NCBI GenBank assembly: GCA_028829895.1
Contig: CM054179.1
Location: forward strand, 45,869,891-45,933,890
Source: Sinotaia quadrata
Lineage: Eukaryota; Mollusca; Gastropoda; Architaenioglossa; Viviparidae
Direction: 5' to 3'
DNA length: 64,000 nucleotides
Under the pieces are notes generated by a model. It worked only from the letters and a program-made list of their open reading frames with translations, was not told the origin of the DNA and made no database searches. Shown here piece after piece: positions 50,977 through 64,000 of this stretch. Positions within the stretch are counted from its first letter, which is position 1, and each line of letters opens with the position of its first letter. A program made the position numbers and the translations under genes.

Positions 50977-52073
50977 ACACACACAGAGACACACACACAC
51001 ACACACACACACACAACCACACACACACACACACACACACACTGTAAATTAGTCAAAATGCAACTCTGAAAAATTTCTCTGAAAAACATTTTTTTCTGAA
51101 CACACTGTAAATTAGTCAAATTGCATCTCTGACAAATTTCACTCAAAAACATTATTTTCTGAACACACTGTAAATTAGTCAAAATCATCTCTGACAAATT
51201 TCATTCAAAAACATTTTTTTCTGAACACACAACAAATATATATGTCAAGAGTGACTGCTAATTAGAATAAATATATTTATATTTTAATTTTCAAATTACA
51301 TTATATTAACATTATAGTATATGTACCTATTAAGCTATTTTCTAATTATTATGCGCATCAAAAGATGGGTGTCTTGAATTACTGGAGCTGGATATTTCAA
51401 ACTTTGGATATTGCAAACTGTTTATGGCAGTCTTGAACTTGTTAAATCTTGCTATACATATTTACTCTAATAGATAAAATAACTTTTATCATATTATTTT
51501 TTTTAATGTAATATATTTTTATTATTTTGTTTATTTATTTACTTTTGTTTTGTGTACAATTGATTTCTGACATGGCTGATTTTATTTTAAAGTTTCAGTT
51601 GAATGTTTATGACTATTATTTATAAGATTAGAAAAAGTGCTATATTTGTTATTAAACAAATGAAAGTAAGAAAGAATCTCTTCACATTTATTTATTTTTA
51701 GTTAATGTATTGTGATTGAAATAGTATTAAAAATGTGCCATTATTTATGTAATAGGTGATACCTTTTGATAATATATATTCTTAAAGATTTTGAAAATGT
51801 CTTCGTCTTTTTTATTCTCTCCCCTGATATGTGTATCATTGTTTTCTGATGCTAGGGACTATGTGGATGAATTGGGCACTGATTGGATCAGTTGGAATTT
51901 GCTTGCCGCTGTTACTGTTCATGAAGGAACAGTACAACCGGATGGAGATCGATGAGCGCAACCCCAACTTAGAAAACATTAACAATGAGATTGTCATTCA
52001 ACCACCAGAAGGACCATCTGTTTCGGTTACTCCTCGTGAATTCAATCAGTTGAAAGACCCAGTAGTGTTCTAA
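36908..52073 (+). CDS. SLC49A4: SLC49A4 (DIRC2) orthologue, lysosomal MFS transporter
   Basis: Twelve coding exons: 36908-37346, 37886-37976, 38249-38406, 38645-38726, 40945-40991, 41788-41841, 43033-43162, 44369-44477, 46053-46120, 48264-48382, 48891-49073 and 51856-52073. All have GT-AG borders and the join is open for 565 residues. Family hallmarks are WNTFGPI, the second-helix NNWGPITYL, GLRLACI..ALGTSLRC, GQIMNGFAGPV, WFPTHQRTTATAIA, YFPKKPPLPP, EAGWIGFYS, and PLIFELGCELAYPTGEGTTNGV. Human SLC49A4 is a 12-helix lysosomal protein reported to export pyridoxine with protons; the same role here is inference. The first helix is about residues 82-104, so the cytosolic N-terminus is about 80 residues. 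MDESMEPLLK holds an acidic dileucine-like signal but not in strict [DE]xxxL[LI] spacing. A glycosylatable loop lies at exons 38645-41841 (SNST). It is somewhat longer than the human protein. Confidence 0.94.
38985..39800. repeat. 41-bp satellite in an SLC49A4 intron
   Basis: Over twenty units of gattaattagcatg(aatg)tgtgtttattaaaacatactta in 37- and 41-base versions. It fills over a third of the intron 38727-40944. Confidence 0.93.
40590..40930. repeat. Degenerate repeats before SLC49A4 exon 40945-40991
   Basis: Repeated gtggtgattggtgttagaag and variants with taagaca(t) tails, irregular spacing 40 to 60 bases. Ends just before the polypyrimidine tract. Confidence 0.7.
42022..42125. repeat. 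~27-bp tandem repeats in an SLC49A4 intron
   Basis: Four units of gtcatcagtggtgtatgatg plus ctatgat. Confidence 0.85.
44416..44560 (+). repeat. Tandem duplication of the end of an SLC49A4 exon
   Basis: The last 62 bases of exon 44369-44477 plus 13 intron bases (44416-44490) are repeated at 44491-44560 with a few substitutions and a 3-base deletion. The second copy keeps an open frame (LTNWSSLLDVML) and its own GAG|gtatga donor. The first donor must be the one used: reading past it gives GTA TGA, an immediate stop. Confidence 0.85.
44691..44725. repeat. CA/CGCA microsatellite in an SLC49A4 intron
   Basis: CA units passing into five CGCA units. Confidence 0.93.
45490..45615. repeat. Short tandem duplication in an SLC49A4 intron
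   Basis: gaaatattactatagttgaa and flanks recur three to four times, alternating with acattaataaa and acataaacaaatag. Confidence 0.8.
46386..46448. repeat. CA-CT-AT compound microsatellite in an SLC49A4 intron
   Basis: Three adjacent dinucleotide runs, each of 8 to 11 units. Confidence 0.93.
46525..47160 (+). repeat. Dispersed repeat family B, copy 2
   Basis: Counterpart of 7990-8600 in the same orientation, lying in the SLC49A4 intron 46121-48263. Anchors are cttgggcactccttatgat (46609), gagaatatgctagaa (46673), ctggtcatgaaagg (46840) and atcgggctaataaatactg (47064). The copies differ by many substitutions and indels, so they are old. Confidence 0.65.
49891..50295. repeat. Two ~200-bp direct copies in an SLC49A4 intron
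   Basis: 49891-50100 and 50109-50290 share acaaaatttta, ataatcactcaa, tggaatgct, ttcagtatatc and atacacattttacaaaatt in order, with moderate divergence. Confidence 0.75.
50923..51042. repeat. Long CA microsatellite in an SLC49A4 intron
   Basis: About 58 CA units with GA and AC breaks. Confidence 0.96.
51040..51230. repeat. ~63-bp repeats after a CA microsatellite
   Basis: Three units of acactgtaaattagtcaaaa, then ctctgacaaatttc and acattttttctgaac, next to the CA run 50923-51042. Confidence 0.88.
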
Positions 52074-52324
52074 GATGAAATACATTACAGTGTACGGCTT
52101 ATTTGATGGAAACACACTGTGTTGTTTTAATGTACCAGTCCACGGAGTGCATAAATCAGTGTATAAACCCATTTACTATTGAGCAGCTCATCTCATTAAT
52201 TCTTTGTGTTAATGAAGGGATCATTTTGGAAATACTGCTTCTCTACTTCAAAATCACAAAGAGTGAAAACTGCTTAATCAGAACTGCTGAGAATCAACCA
52301 TTTCTTAACTAACTACAAATATGA

Positions 52325-52330
52325 AATAAA
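52325..52330 (+). terminator. Polyadenylation signal candidate of SLC49A4
   Basis: AATAAA lies about 250 bases after the stop at 52073. Longer 3' ends are possible because further AATAAA words occur near 53790. Confidence 0.5.
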
Positions 52331-52439
52331 TGTTGAAGGTTTGTTTTCACTTTTTTAATCGATCAAATAAGGCAACTTGTTGCATAATAATTATTTTCTC
52401 TTAATATCTTCATAATCTCTACCCATTTTGATATTACAA

Positions 52440-52650
52440 TGCACACACTTTATTCCATAAGGAGGACAATTGAGGGTGTACGCCAAACTGGTGCTACCAG
52501 TTTCACCCCCTCCCCCCAACCCTCCTGCCCTCCATCTCAGACACACTGCGAGGCTGTGGGGTTCCCCCCAGAAACAAACCAAGATTGAAAAGATCATAGA
52601 GATAAAACGTCTAATGTGGCTTCTGGGGAAAGACAGCAAGGGAAAAAACC
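52440..52650 (+). repeat. Dispersed repeat family A, copy 2
   Basis: Counterpart of 29885-30106 in the same orientation, just beyond the SLC49A4 polyadenylation signal. It keeps ggacaattgagggtgta, ccctcctgccctccatctcag, gcgaggctgtgggg and tggcttctgggga, and lacks the ATC tail. Confidence 0.65.
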
Positions 52651-53119
52651 TCCAATGATTGACCTTTTACTTTTGCACAACCAGTATATGTTAATGGTGC
52701 AATATAAGAAAACTGTTGACCTTTCTCCTCATCAAGGTTATCAAAACTGTTGATATTTTTTCCTCACCACTGTTATCAAAACTATCAGTCTTTCTCATCA
52801 GTTATTGAAATGGTTGACCTTTCTTATCATCATATGTTACACAAATGGCGACCTTACCTTTCTCATGGCAGTGGCCAACCAAACTTTTCACACCGACATA
52901 AAAGGTGACTGTACCTTGCCTGACAAAGTGAGTCAGATAATATATAGCAAGTGAAAGGTGAAAAACAAGAATGAAATTAATTTCTTTCTTCTCCTGCCTC
53001 CCATTTATTTGTGTATGAAGGTAAAATATTATTTCAACTGTTCTTGACACTATAATTATTAGAAATTAAAATCTAAGATCTTCAATCCTCTTGGTGCTCC
53101 AAAGGCAATCACTCGGACT

Positions 53120-53355
53120 GTAAAGAACTTACGTCACTTTCCCCGTGACACTTACGTCAAGCACTGTTCCTGAGCATGAGTTACATTGGAAGAAGGGTGA
53201 TAGGTACAGACGTCACTTTCCTGTATCACACATGTCAGGAACTTTGTTTGAGCAACATCTTAGGAAAGGGTGATGTGTTCTGATGTCACTTTCATGTGTC
53301 ATTTACTTCAAAACACCACTGTGCTAGAGTGACATAAGTTCTGATGTCACTTTCC
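53120..53355. repeat. ~75-bp degenerate tandem repeats downstream of SLC49A4
   Basis: Three units each ending gttctgatgtcactttc or gtacagacgtcactttc and containing a tgtcattta/cttacgtcaa block. Confidence 0.7.
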
Positions 53356-55331
53356 TTCTGTTTTCTTTTAATTTACCAACATTTGAATTTTCTTGTATTT
53401 CAGTTAGTTTCTTCTGTATTTAAACAAATTGTTACAAGCAAATTGCTTGTTTTCTATTGAAAGCTAGTCATGCGAACGTTTACTTTCTAAGCTGAAGTTT
53501 GGATGTCTTCTGTTTATTTGTATTGTGATGTTATTCAGATACACTACACAAAGCCATAATTAATTCAAGTATGGCTTTGTTTGGCTGGGCAGTCTGCAGT
53601 AGAATATATGAATGAAATTACCCAGAGGTTCAATTGATGAGCAAAACTATGAGTTATGAGAATCAACCCACTGAGTTTTCTGCTGAAGTAATAGACAATT
53701 TTGCAGGTAGAATACTTTTAATTAAAAGACAATTCTCCTTGGAATAAGTGAGCATGCTGTATGAATCCAGCAAATGATTGTTGTAAATGCAATAAATAAT
53801 TGTTGCTTATTAATTTATTACTGTATTTTATACCATCAAAATTTTGGATGTGTTTTTCAGTTCATCCTTCTGATTTTGGAGCTTGTGAAATTATGCAGGG
53901 TTTTCAATTTGAGGGTTTTTTTTAATAATTTGTTTTAAAACTCTAAACTAATTGATTATTATATGTGTAAATTTTCTATCAGGACTGTTGAAAAAAACAT
54001 GTTTTGCCACAAGCCTTTCCCATGGCTGGGAATTTTCCACAGGGTTTTCTGTGGTTGCAGGGTTTAGTCTCAATTAGTTAATTTTCATTTTCCATAGAAA
54101 ATCCAAACCATCAAGAAAAACATTAAACCGTGTCAAGTCAGCACTGTTTATACTAATGGTTGATCATAATTGCAGCAAGTGCGAGTACTCGTCCCATACA
54201 AACTTTAGACCAGACATCATGATGTATTGTGTTGGCAAATCATCATGGTTGGATTGAAACATTGTTGTGGCCAATGAGATCTGACCTTAAGAAAGGTCTG
54301 AGAAAAATAATGAAAGGTTGCACTAGAGTGCACAGACTTAGACATAGATGTAATACTAATAGATTTTAATTTTTCCTGAAGAATCATGTTCCCTGGAAAC
54401 TCGTGATTTTATGTAATAATCAATTCCCAACCTTTTTTCAGAACATGTTTTTATAAAAGCATGTATTAATTATTTTTATTTTAATTAAAAAAAAATGAGA
54501 CCATGACAAAGACAGGGTTCTGGGAGACAATATGGAAGCTCTACTGGTTTTTGTGCTTTAATACTGAGTGTCATTTTTATTATATCCCTGCTTTTGTATT
54601 CTCTGTTCTGGGTAGGAATATAAATATTTCACATCTCTAGCAGGAGTTTGTAAAGGGGAACAATTGTAACTTATTGTGCCCCTTTGTAGGACTGTATGTG
54701 TCATGGGAGCTTTGCACTGCTTTCATATATAAAGATAAATCTCTTTTATTTATAACAAGGGATATATTTTAATGGGTTTAAATGATTGTATAACAGTGCT
54801 TGTGCACTAACATGTATGTTACCAGGAATTACTTGGTCTCTTAGAAACTTTTGTGATAAGATGTATTTTTTAAAAAAATGATTGAGCAAAATTAAATGTA
54901 ATGTATAACTTATTGCTTTTGACATATTTGTGCCTATTGATTATTTATATACTACAGATAATGTTTTATCAATATTGGTATTTAAAAGTAATGATCTGTC
55001 TTGCCACTTTTTGGCAGATATTATTTTTTAAATGTATTAAATAATATTTATGATTGTAAGTATTGTTTATATTGTGTTACATTGTCCAGGATAATTTAAC
55101 TTCCACATTTCCTAAGTCCTACCTCTGGAGTGTTGAGTCACAAAAGTGCAAATTTTATCATAGCTATAATCTGTTCATCATTGCATCTGTGTGTGAATGT
55201 GTCATAATTATAATCGCTTGATCATTACATTTGTGTGAACATAGAATTCACATTCAAAAAATATGTTTGTAAATATCTACATTGAAATTATTTCGTTTTT
55301 CTGCAGCTCAAACTCTTCATAACATCTGAAC

Positions 55332-55333
<2 letters not shown>

Positions 55334-55362
<29 letters not shown>

Positions 55363-55370
55363 CATGCATG
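55334..55370. repeat. GT microsatellite downstream of SLC49A4
   Basis: About 13 GT units followed by gcatgcatg. Confidence 0.93.
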
Positions 55371-57944
55371 TACCAATACATTTTTATTCTTTGATCATTT
55401 CTCTGAGTGTATTGTGTTTAAATGTATTAACAGGCACTCATTCCATACCTGCAGAATGAACAGTGGTTCTGATTTTACTGGCCAGCCATTGGCCACATAA
55501 TCGGCTCTGTCACGTGCAGTCTAAGTCCTTCACAAGACTGTAAAATCATAAATTATTAAAGGGACCTTTCTTAAATTGTTGGGCCTAATTGACATGAAAT
55601 ACAAGTGAAAATAACTTCAAACTATGACTAATACAATACTACTATATATTGAATAAAATAAATATATTTTAAATTTTAATTATTTATTTAATTAATAATT
55701 GATGTTTTTAATTTTGTAAAATATGTTTTTAGTTATAAATGATAAAATAATATTAATATATACAATTTAAATAATTCTTAAGGAAGGAAGTTATAGAAGA
55801 AGGAAAAAAAACCAGATTAAAATGTAACACAATATTTATTTCTTTATTTCTTTTCTTTTAAGATATTTGAGTCCATCTAATTTAATATAGTTGAAACATG
55901 GATAGATATGTAGCTAGCTAGCTAGCTAACTAGAAAAGTAGGTAGTAGACAGAGATAGAGAGACTGCCAGCCACAGATGAATGGAGGGATGAATATACAC
56001 ATACACACTATTAGTGCAATTTCACATAAAACCAAGCACACATACACACTATTAGTGCATCTTTCATATAAAGTATACAATAGAGTATAGAATTTTAAGC
56101 AAACTGGGATAGACGTTTAAATTGTTTAAGCAACATCAGATATTTTTTTAAAATGCATTTAACCTTAATTACATATTCAGACAGACAGACAGATATACAG
56201 ATTTAATGGATTAATTAATTTAAGGATCTATTTATAGATATATGGGGAAAATGTCACATAGAGACAAACATCATACAGACCAGGCTTTCATTTTTCATCA
56301 CACAACATTGCATTCATAAAGTATAACAATTCTAAATCATTACTTTACCTTCCAAACTCAGAATTTAATAACCTTGATTGCTTCATGCGTATGTACTTAT
56401 CATTTCTGTGTAATTGCTTTCTGTTTATTGGCACCTATAAATCTGTGCTTATTCCTTTACAGTGTACAGTTTGTGTGCAAGAAATAAGGGTATTGTGCCT
56501 CTTATTTTCTTGCTAAGAGTTTAATACACAAAATTAATTAACAGGTATCAACATAGCATTAGCAGCACATTACGTACTTTTAACTGTTTTGTTGCAATGT
56601 GATAATCTTTTGATGTCAATTGATATACAGAATTAGTTTTCATTATGTCATGTATTATACCTGTCATTTTTATACTGATGTTTTAATACGCACAATGTAG
56701 AAAGTGTTATATTTTGTATCCAAGCTTTTAATACACTTGTTTCAAATAGATTTTTACAAATGTTGCAATAAAATTGTGCACATTGAATATTTGGTTTGGG
56801 GGGGATTATCTGAGTGAAGAAATGTAGACATTTTATTTTAAATGTGTGTGTGCATGTAAGTTCCTGTGCGCACAAGTATGCACATGTAATTAATTATGTG
56901 CGCGCGCGTGTGTTTGTGTGCATGTCTGTAGCAGATGACTAGGCCGAGCGCTGCTGCATTTGCAGTGGTGACAGCAACGTATCATCACAGCTTACGTTGA
57001 GTGCTCACTAAAAACTCCATGTTTATTTCACAAGTTCATGTCATTTCATAGTGCATTGTTCATTGTATTATAGTGTCCTTATTTGTTAGTTCCTAGTCAA
57101 CTATATGTATATCTGTAGCATACCATCATGTTGCAACGTTTAGTATCATTGCTCGTTCATGTCACAATTTGAATCTTTTGGGATGTGAGAGCCAAAAGTG
57201 TACCAATCCCATTAAACACCAGATCGGTGCCGTGAAGTACCCAGTTGATCATTTGCCAAGGTATCTAGAGGTGAATTAGATGTATTAGGACCACGTGCAT
57301 CTCGGCTAATCGCATAAATATACCCCCACCCCCACCCCCCGAGTGTCATACGACACTCATTTTGCATAATTAAAAGGCAACCCACGACGTCAACAATACA
57401 GTTGCTCTCAATTATTGCTGACGTCGGTTTTCTGTATGTTTTTGTGTTTTAGTAAACTTTGACAGGCCAACAAAATTGTCCAGCATGTGGTCACGAAACA
57501 GACAATAAAATCTTTATCTAGTTTCTTGCTCTGATGTTTCAAAAATTGCGAGTTAAGTAATTAGACTCGACTCTTGATCTCGATCTGTGACGTAATGAAT
57601 CTACTGTAAATAATTAGCGCGCGCGCGCGTACACGTGTTATCTCCCTGTAGGAAATGTCTGTATTTACGTCATAGAGAAAGTATTATCCATAATAGTGTG
57701 CCCACTGTAAATGGTACTTATTAGTTTTGCAACTGCGAGATACTCTTTAAATGTGAAAACAATTTAAGTCTCTGATGAAACTGTGTAAATAATTTGACTG
57801 AGAAGAAGTAATATTGTTGAAAACTTACATTTGTATGTAATACAAATTAATGTGACGTTGTTTATCCTGCACTCCAGGCTGTATTATTGCAAGTGACCTT
57901 ATGAGTAATTGACTTCATAAAATAAAAATTTCCATTTTGTCGGC

Positions 57945-58095
57945 CTCCTTTCCTCTTTCCCTCCCTCCTTCTCTTTCTCTTTTCTACTCTCTCCCCTTTC
58001 TCTTTCTTTTTACTCCCTCTTATTGCTCAGTCTTTCCCTCATTTCTATTTGTTTTCATCTGCTTTTCTTTCTTCTCTCTTTCCCCTTGATTTTCT
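57945..58095 (+). other. 150-base pyrimidine-rich tract
   Basis: Almost only C and T on the plus strand, without a simple repeat unit. Such tracts can form triplex DNA. Confidence 0.8.
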
Positions 58096-58239
58096 TTATA
58101 TTTCAAGGACTTTATTACCCCTAGACAGGAAATCACTGTAAAGTTAAAACTGTGACCTTGAATAATATGAGAGGCGTGTCTATGTGGACGTGATCTTCTA
58201 TTTCATGTAATGAAAAGGTCATGGGTCGCCGAAATAATG

Positions 58240-58241
58240 TT

Positions 58242-58282
<41 letters not shown>
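58240..58282. repeat. GT microsatellite
   Basis: About 20 GT units with one break at the start. Confidence 0.95.
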
Positions 58283-58284
<2 letters not shown>

Positions 58285-59678
58285 CTGTCACACCCACATC
58301 TCACAGTCAGATTGCAAGTTTTACGTTAATCTTGCTCACATATTCATTGCTCTGAGCCCAGTCTCTCCCCTTCAATCTCCCAGGTCCTGTTTCCTGTAAA
58401 TGGAAAGCGGTTAGATTTGGGGACAGCTATTTGCCTGTTTACTCAGTGTTTTAATACTGTATACGAACTTCACTGCAGTTACGGCCCTTGCATGCTCTGT
58501 AGTGCGACACCTGTCCTTACTTAATATTGGATCGATCTCCAATAATCCATTGCTAAATAGAGAATATCCAGACGTCAACAACGGCTCAAATGTTCACGAG
58601 GCACATGGTGTTCTAATTATAATGTCTTACGTCGAAATGTTACTCATTTAATGGATGCTGTAAATTTCCAGAGTTTACACTATCTTTGCTTAGTATATTG
58701 TCTACAATATTGAAACTATCCAGACTAATCAAAATGACAAGACAGCGAGATTATGTAGAGAGTCTGGACTCTTTTGAAATGATGTCCGAATGATCGTTAG
58801 TAAGATTAGTTGGTCTGGCACCTGGTCATTTAGAATACTTTAAATGTCAGCGTTGTCTGGAATATATTAAGTGATCGGAATATTAACAAGTTCATGCTCC
58901 GATTGTCTAGAGAGACAATTGCGTACAGCAACAACACATTAATGGCATTATAACTTTTATAATGTCTAATCTTTCACAACAAACAGGTACATTTACACTA
59001 TGTTGAGTGTCGTCAGTGTCTTTAATATTTTATTCACACACTCGCTCTCTCATTCACACATCAATATACTCGATCATTTACTCTGCCAGTCGTCATTCTC
59101 TTCCTCCTTCACTCTCTCACTCACTTAATGACGGCAAACATTCATTTCCATACCAACATTTTACCAATTCGTCTTAAATTATTGATAAGGGAAAGATACG
59201 GTATTTCAATTGAACATTAACAATCCGATCACTAAATTACGGTATTTCATGTGAAAATTAAAAAATATCATTTTAAAAATTCTCAGACAGTCAGCACAAA
59301 GAAAAACTTCAGATACTAAGCAATATTTTTTCTCGTTGATTTAATTTTCACTGTGGATTTATTTTAATTCGGAAACTTTCAGCGTTTGTTAAAACTAAAG
59401 CGAACAAATGTGGCAAAGAAAATGGACAGATCGCTTACGACGAAACAATTGACAGTTGAATTGTCATTATAATACATGATAATGTGTGCAGTTTTATATC
59501 TGTACCTTAAAGTTTGTCACAGTTTACCGAAGGTGTTCAGGTCTAAAAAAAAAAACAACAAAAAAAAACTCCGTTCATTTAAATGGTGTACAAAAGCACG
59601 TTTCATTATCATGCGATCAAACACTGGCTTGGAAGCATCTGAATTATTTTGTCATCAATAAATAGTTCTGCTATTTCT

Positions 59679-63171
<3,493 letters not shown>

Positions 63172-64000
63172 TTGGGGCAGCATTTCTCAGACCGACTAGG
63201 AGTGTAGAATAGTGATATAAATCACAGATTGATTGGAGAGTAGAATAGCAAAATAGATCACAGAAGCACAGATGCAGCTCTCAAATGTAGATTCTACCTA
63301 TTCCGCTGTCTACAGTTTCTGTTGAAAGTTTGTGCGAAAAAAGAACTTTATCGCATTAAATTTGAAGTCATGTTGAGTAATCTGGATATAGTGAACACAC
63401 GACGTAGCTGTTGCTATGCAAAATTAAAAATAAAATTCTAACAGAGACAATTTAGTTTCTATTGCTTCACTTCTCAAACCAGGCGTCACTATCTTCAAAA
63501 TTCTTCTAGTGACGTCATTTTAGAAATACAGTTTTTGATTTTGTAGCACACAGTAACGTCGCCATTGTTAAGATAAACTATTTCTTTCCATTGAACTCAA
63601 TAAGTAATTTCTATAAACGGCCTTGACTCGGTCTTTGTTTAAATTCAGTTGATCATTCAGATTAATATGCATAATTTATTTGTATCGATGCTTGTTTCCT
63701 CGCCACAGGCGTACACTGCTAATCTCTGATATTGTATTTATGCAGACATATCCTCACTTTCCTTCTTTCATTCATCACAAAAATAAATGTTAAATTTTAT
63801 CACCTTGCAAAAACTCAAAAAGCAGCACATCTCAATCAGGGGTAAATAAATTAATTTGACCAAACAATCTACATAACTCCAATCGTGAAAGACTTTATTA
63901 CACTTGGCAAAAAACCAAAAAAACAAACAAAAAACAAACAAAAACTGTAAAATTAAAAAAATGTGTCGTTTAATATTATTCCCACGCAATCATTTTAGCA
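63172..64000. other. Upstream of the Ig gene
   Basis: Expected 5' UTR and promoter of the minus-strand Ig gene. I see no TATA box or other site that I could place reliably. Confidence 0.4.

Larger units (their letters stand above)
53360..59677. other. Intergenic region between SLC49A4 and the Ig gene
   Basis: AT-rich, with GT microsatellites and alternating GC runs at 56900 and 57617. The first part could be a long 3' UTR of SLC49A4. No exon with good splice sites was found. Confidence 0.45.

Noticed and set aside
50841..51197. 118-residue minus-strand frame with C-V repeats
   Set aside because: Translation of the CA microsatellite and of the 63-bp repeats beside it.
57617..57630. Alternating GC run as a Z-DNA forming site
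   Set aside because: Only about seven units and far from any gene; too little to claim a function.

Overview
This window looks like an AT-rich invertebrate nuclear genome segment. The coding DNA is split into short exons by GT-AG introns of 0.2 to 3 kb, microsatellites (GATA/TATC, CA, CT) and minisatellites are abundant, and fossil dispersed repeats are present. A mollusc or other lophotrochozoan is my best guess; that is inference from repeat style and gene content, not proof. Only four genes and one gene relic can be supported. Nearly all other open frames are chance frames or translated simple repeats.

Layout. (1) 30-1085, + strand: the last two exons of a superfamily 1 (SF1) helicase-like gene whose 5' part lies outside the window. 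(2) 8797-21363, + strand: a full-length paralogue in six coding exons. The joined model keeps frame at every splice and gives 803 residues: a membrane anchor, a NERD-type PD-(D/E)XK nuclease domain, then an SF1 helicase with Walker A, Walker B and motifs V/VI. (3) about 29310-29700, + strand: a decayed third copy of the penultimate exon of the same family, with a 19-bp minisatellite inside it. Together these form a tandem array of nuclease-helicase genes. (4) 36908-52073, + strand: a 12-coding-exon major facilitator gene, the orthologue of SLC49A4 (DIRC2), a lysosomal/endosomal transporter; the joined model gives 565 residues. (5) 63171-59679, - strand: a two-exon gene for a small secreted single-Ig-domain protein of 159 residues.

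Between the genes are minisatellites (units from 19 to about 75 bp), two dispersed repeat families each seen twice, and an 85-bp perfect palindrome at 34979-35063. I found no tRNA, rRNA, CRISPR array or intact transposon.

The most interesting content is the membrane-anchored NERD nuclease-SF1 helicase family. The same pairing of activities is used by several bacterial anti-phage systems, and here it sits in an animal-style, intron-containing tandem cluster with gain and decay of copies. A role in innate nucleic-acid defence is inference only. The SLC49A4 and Ig genes show no functional link to the cluster.
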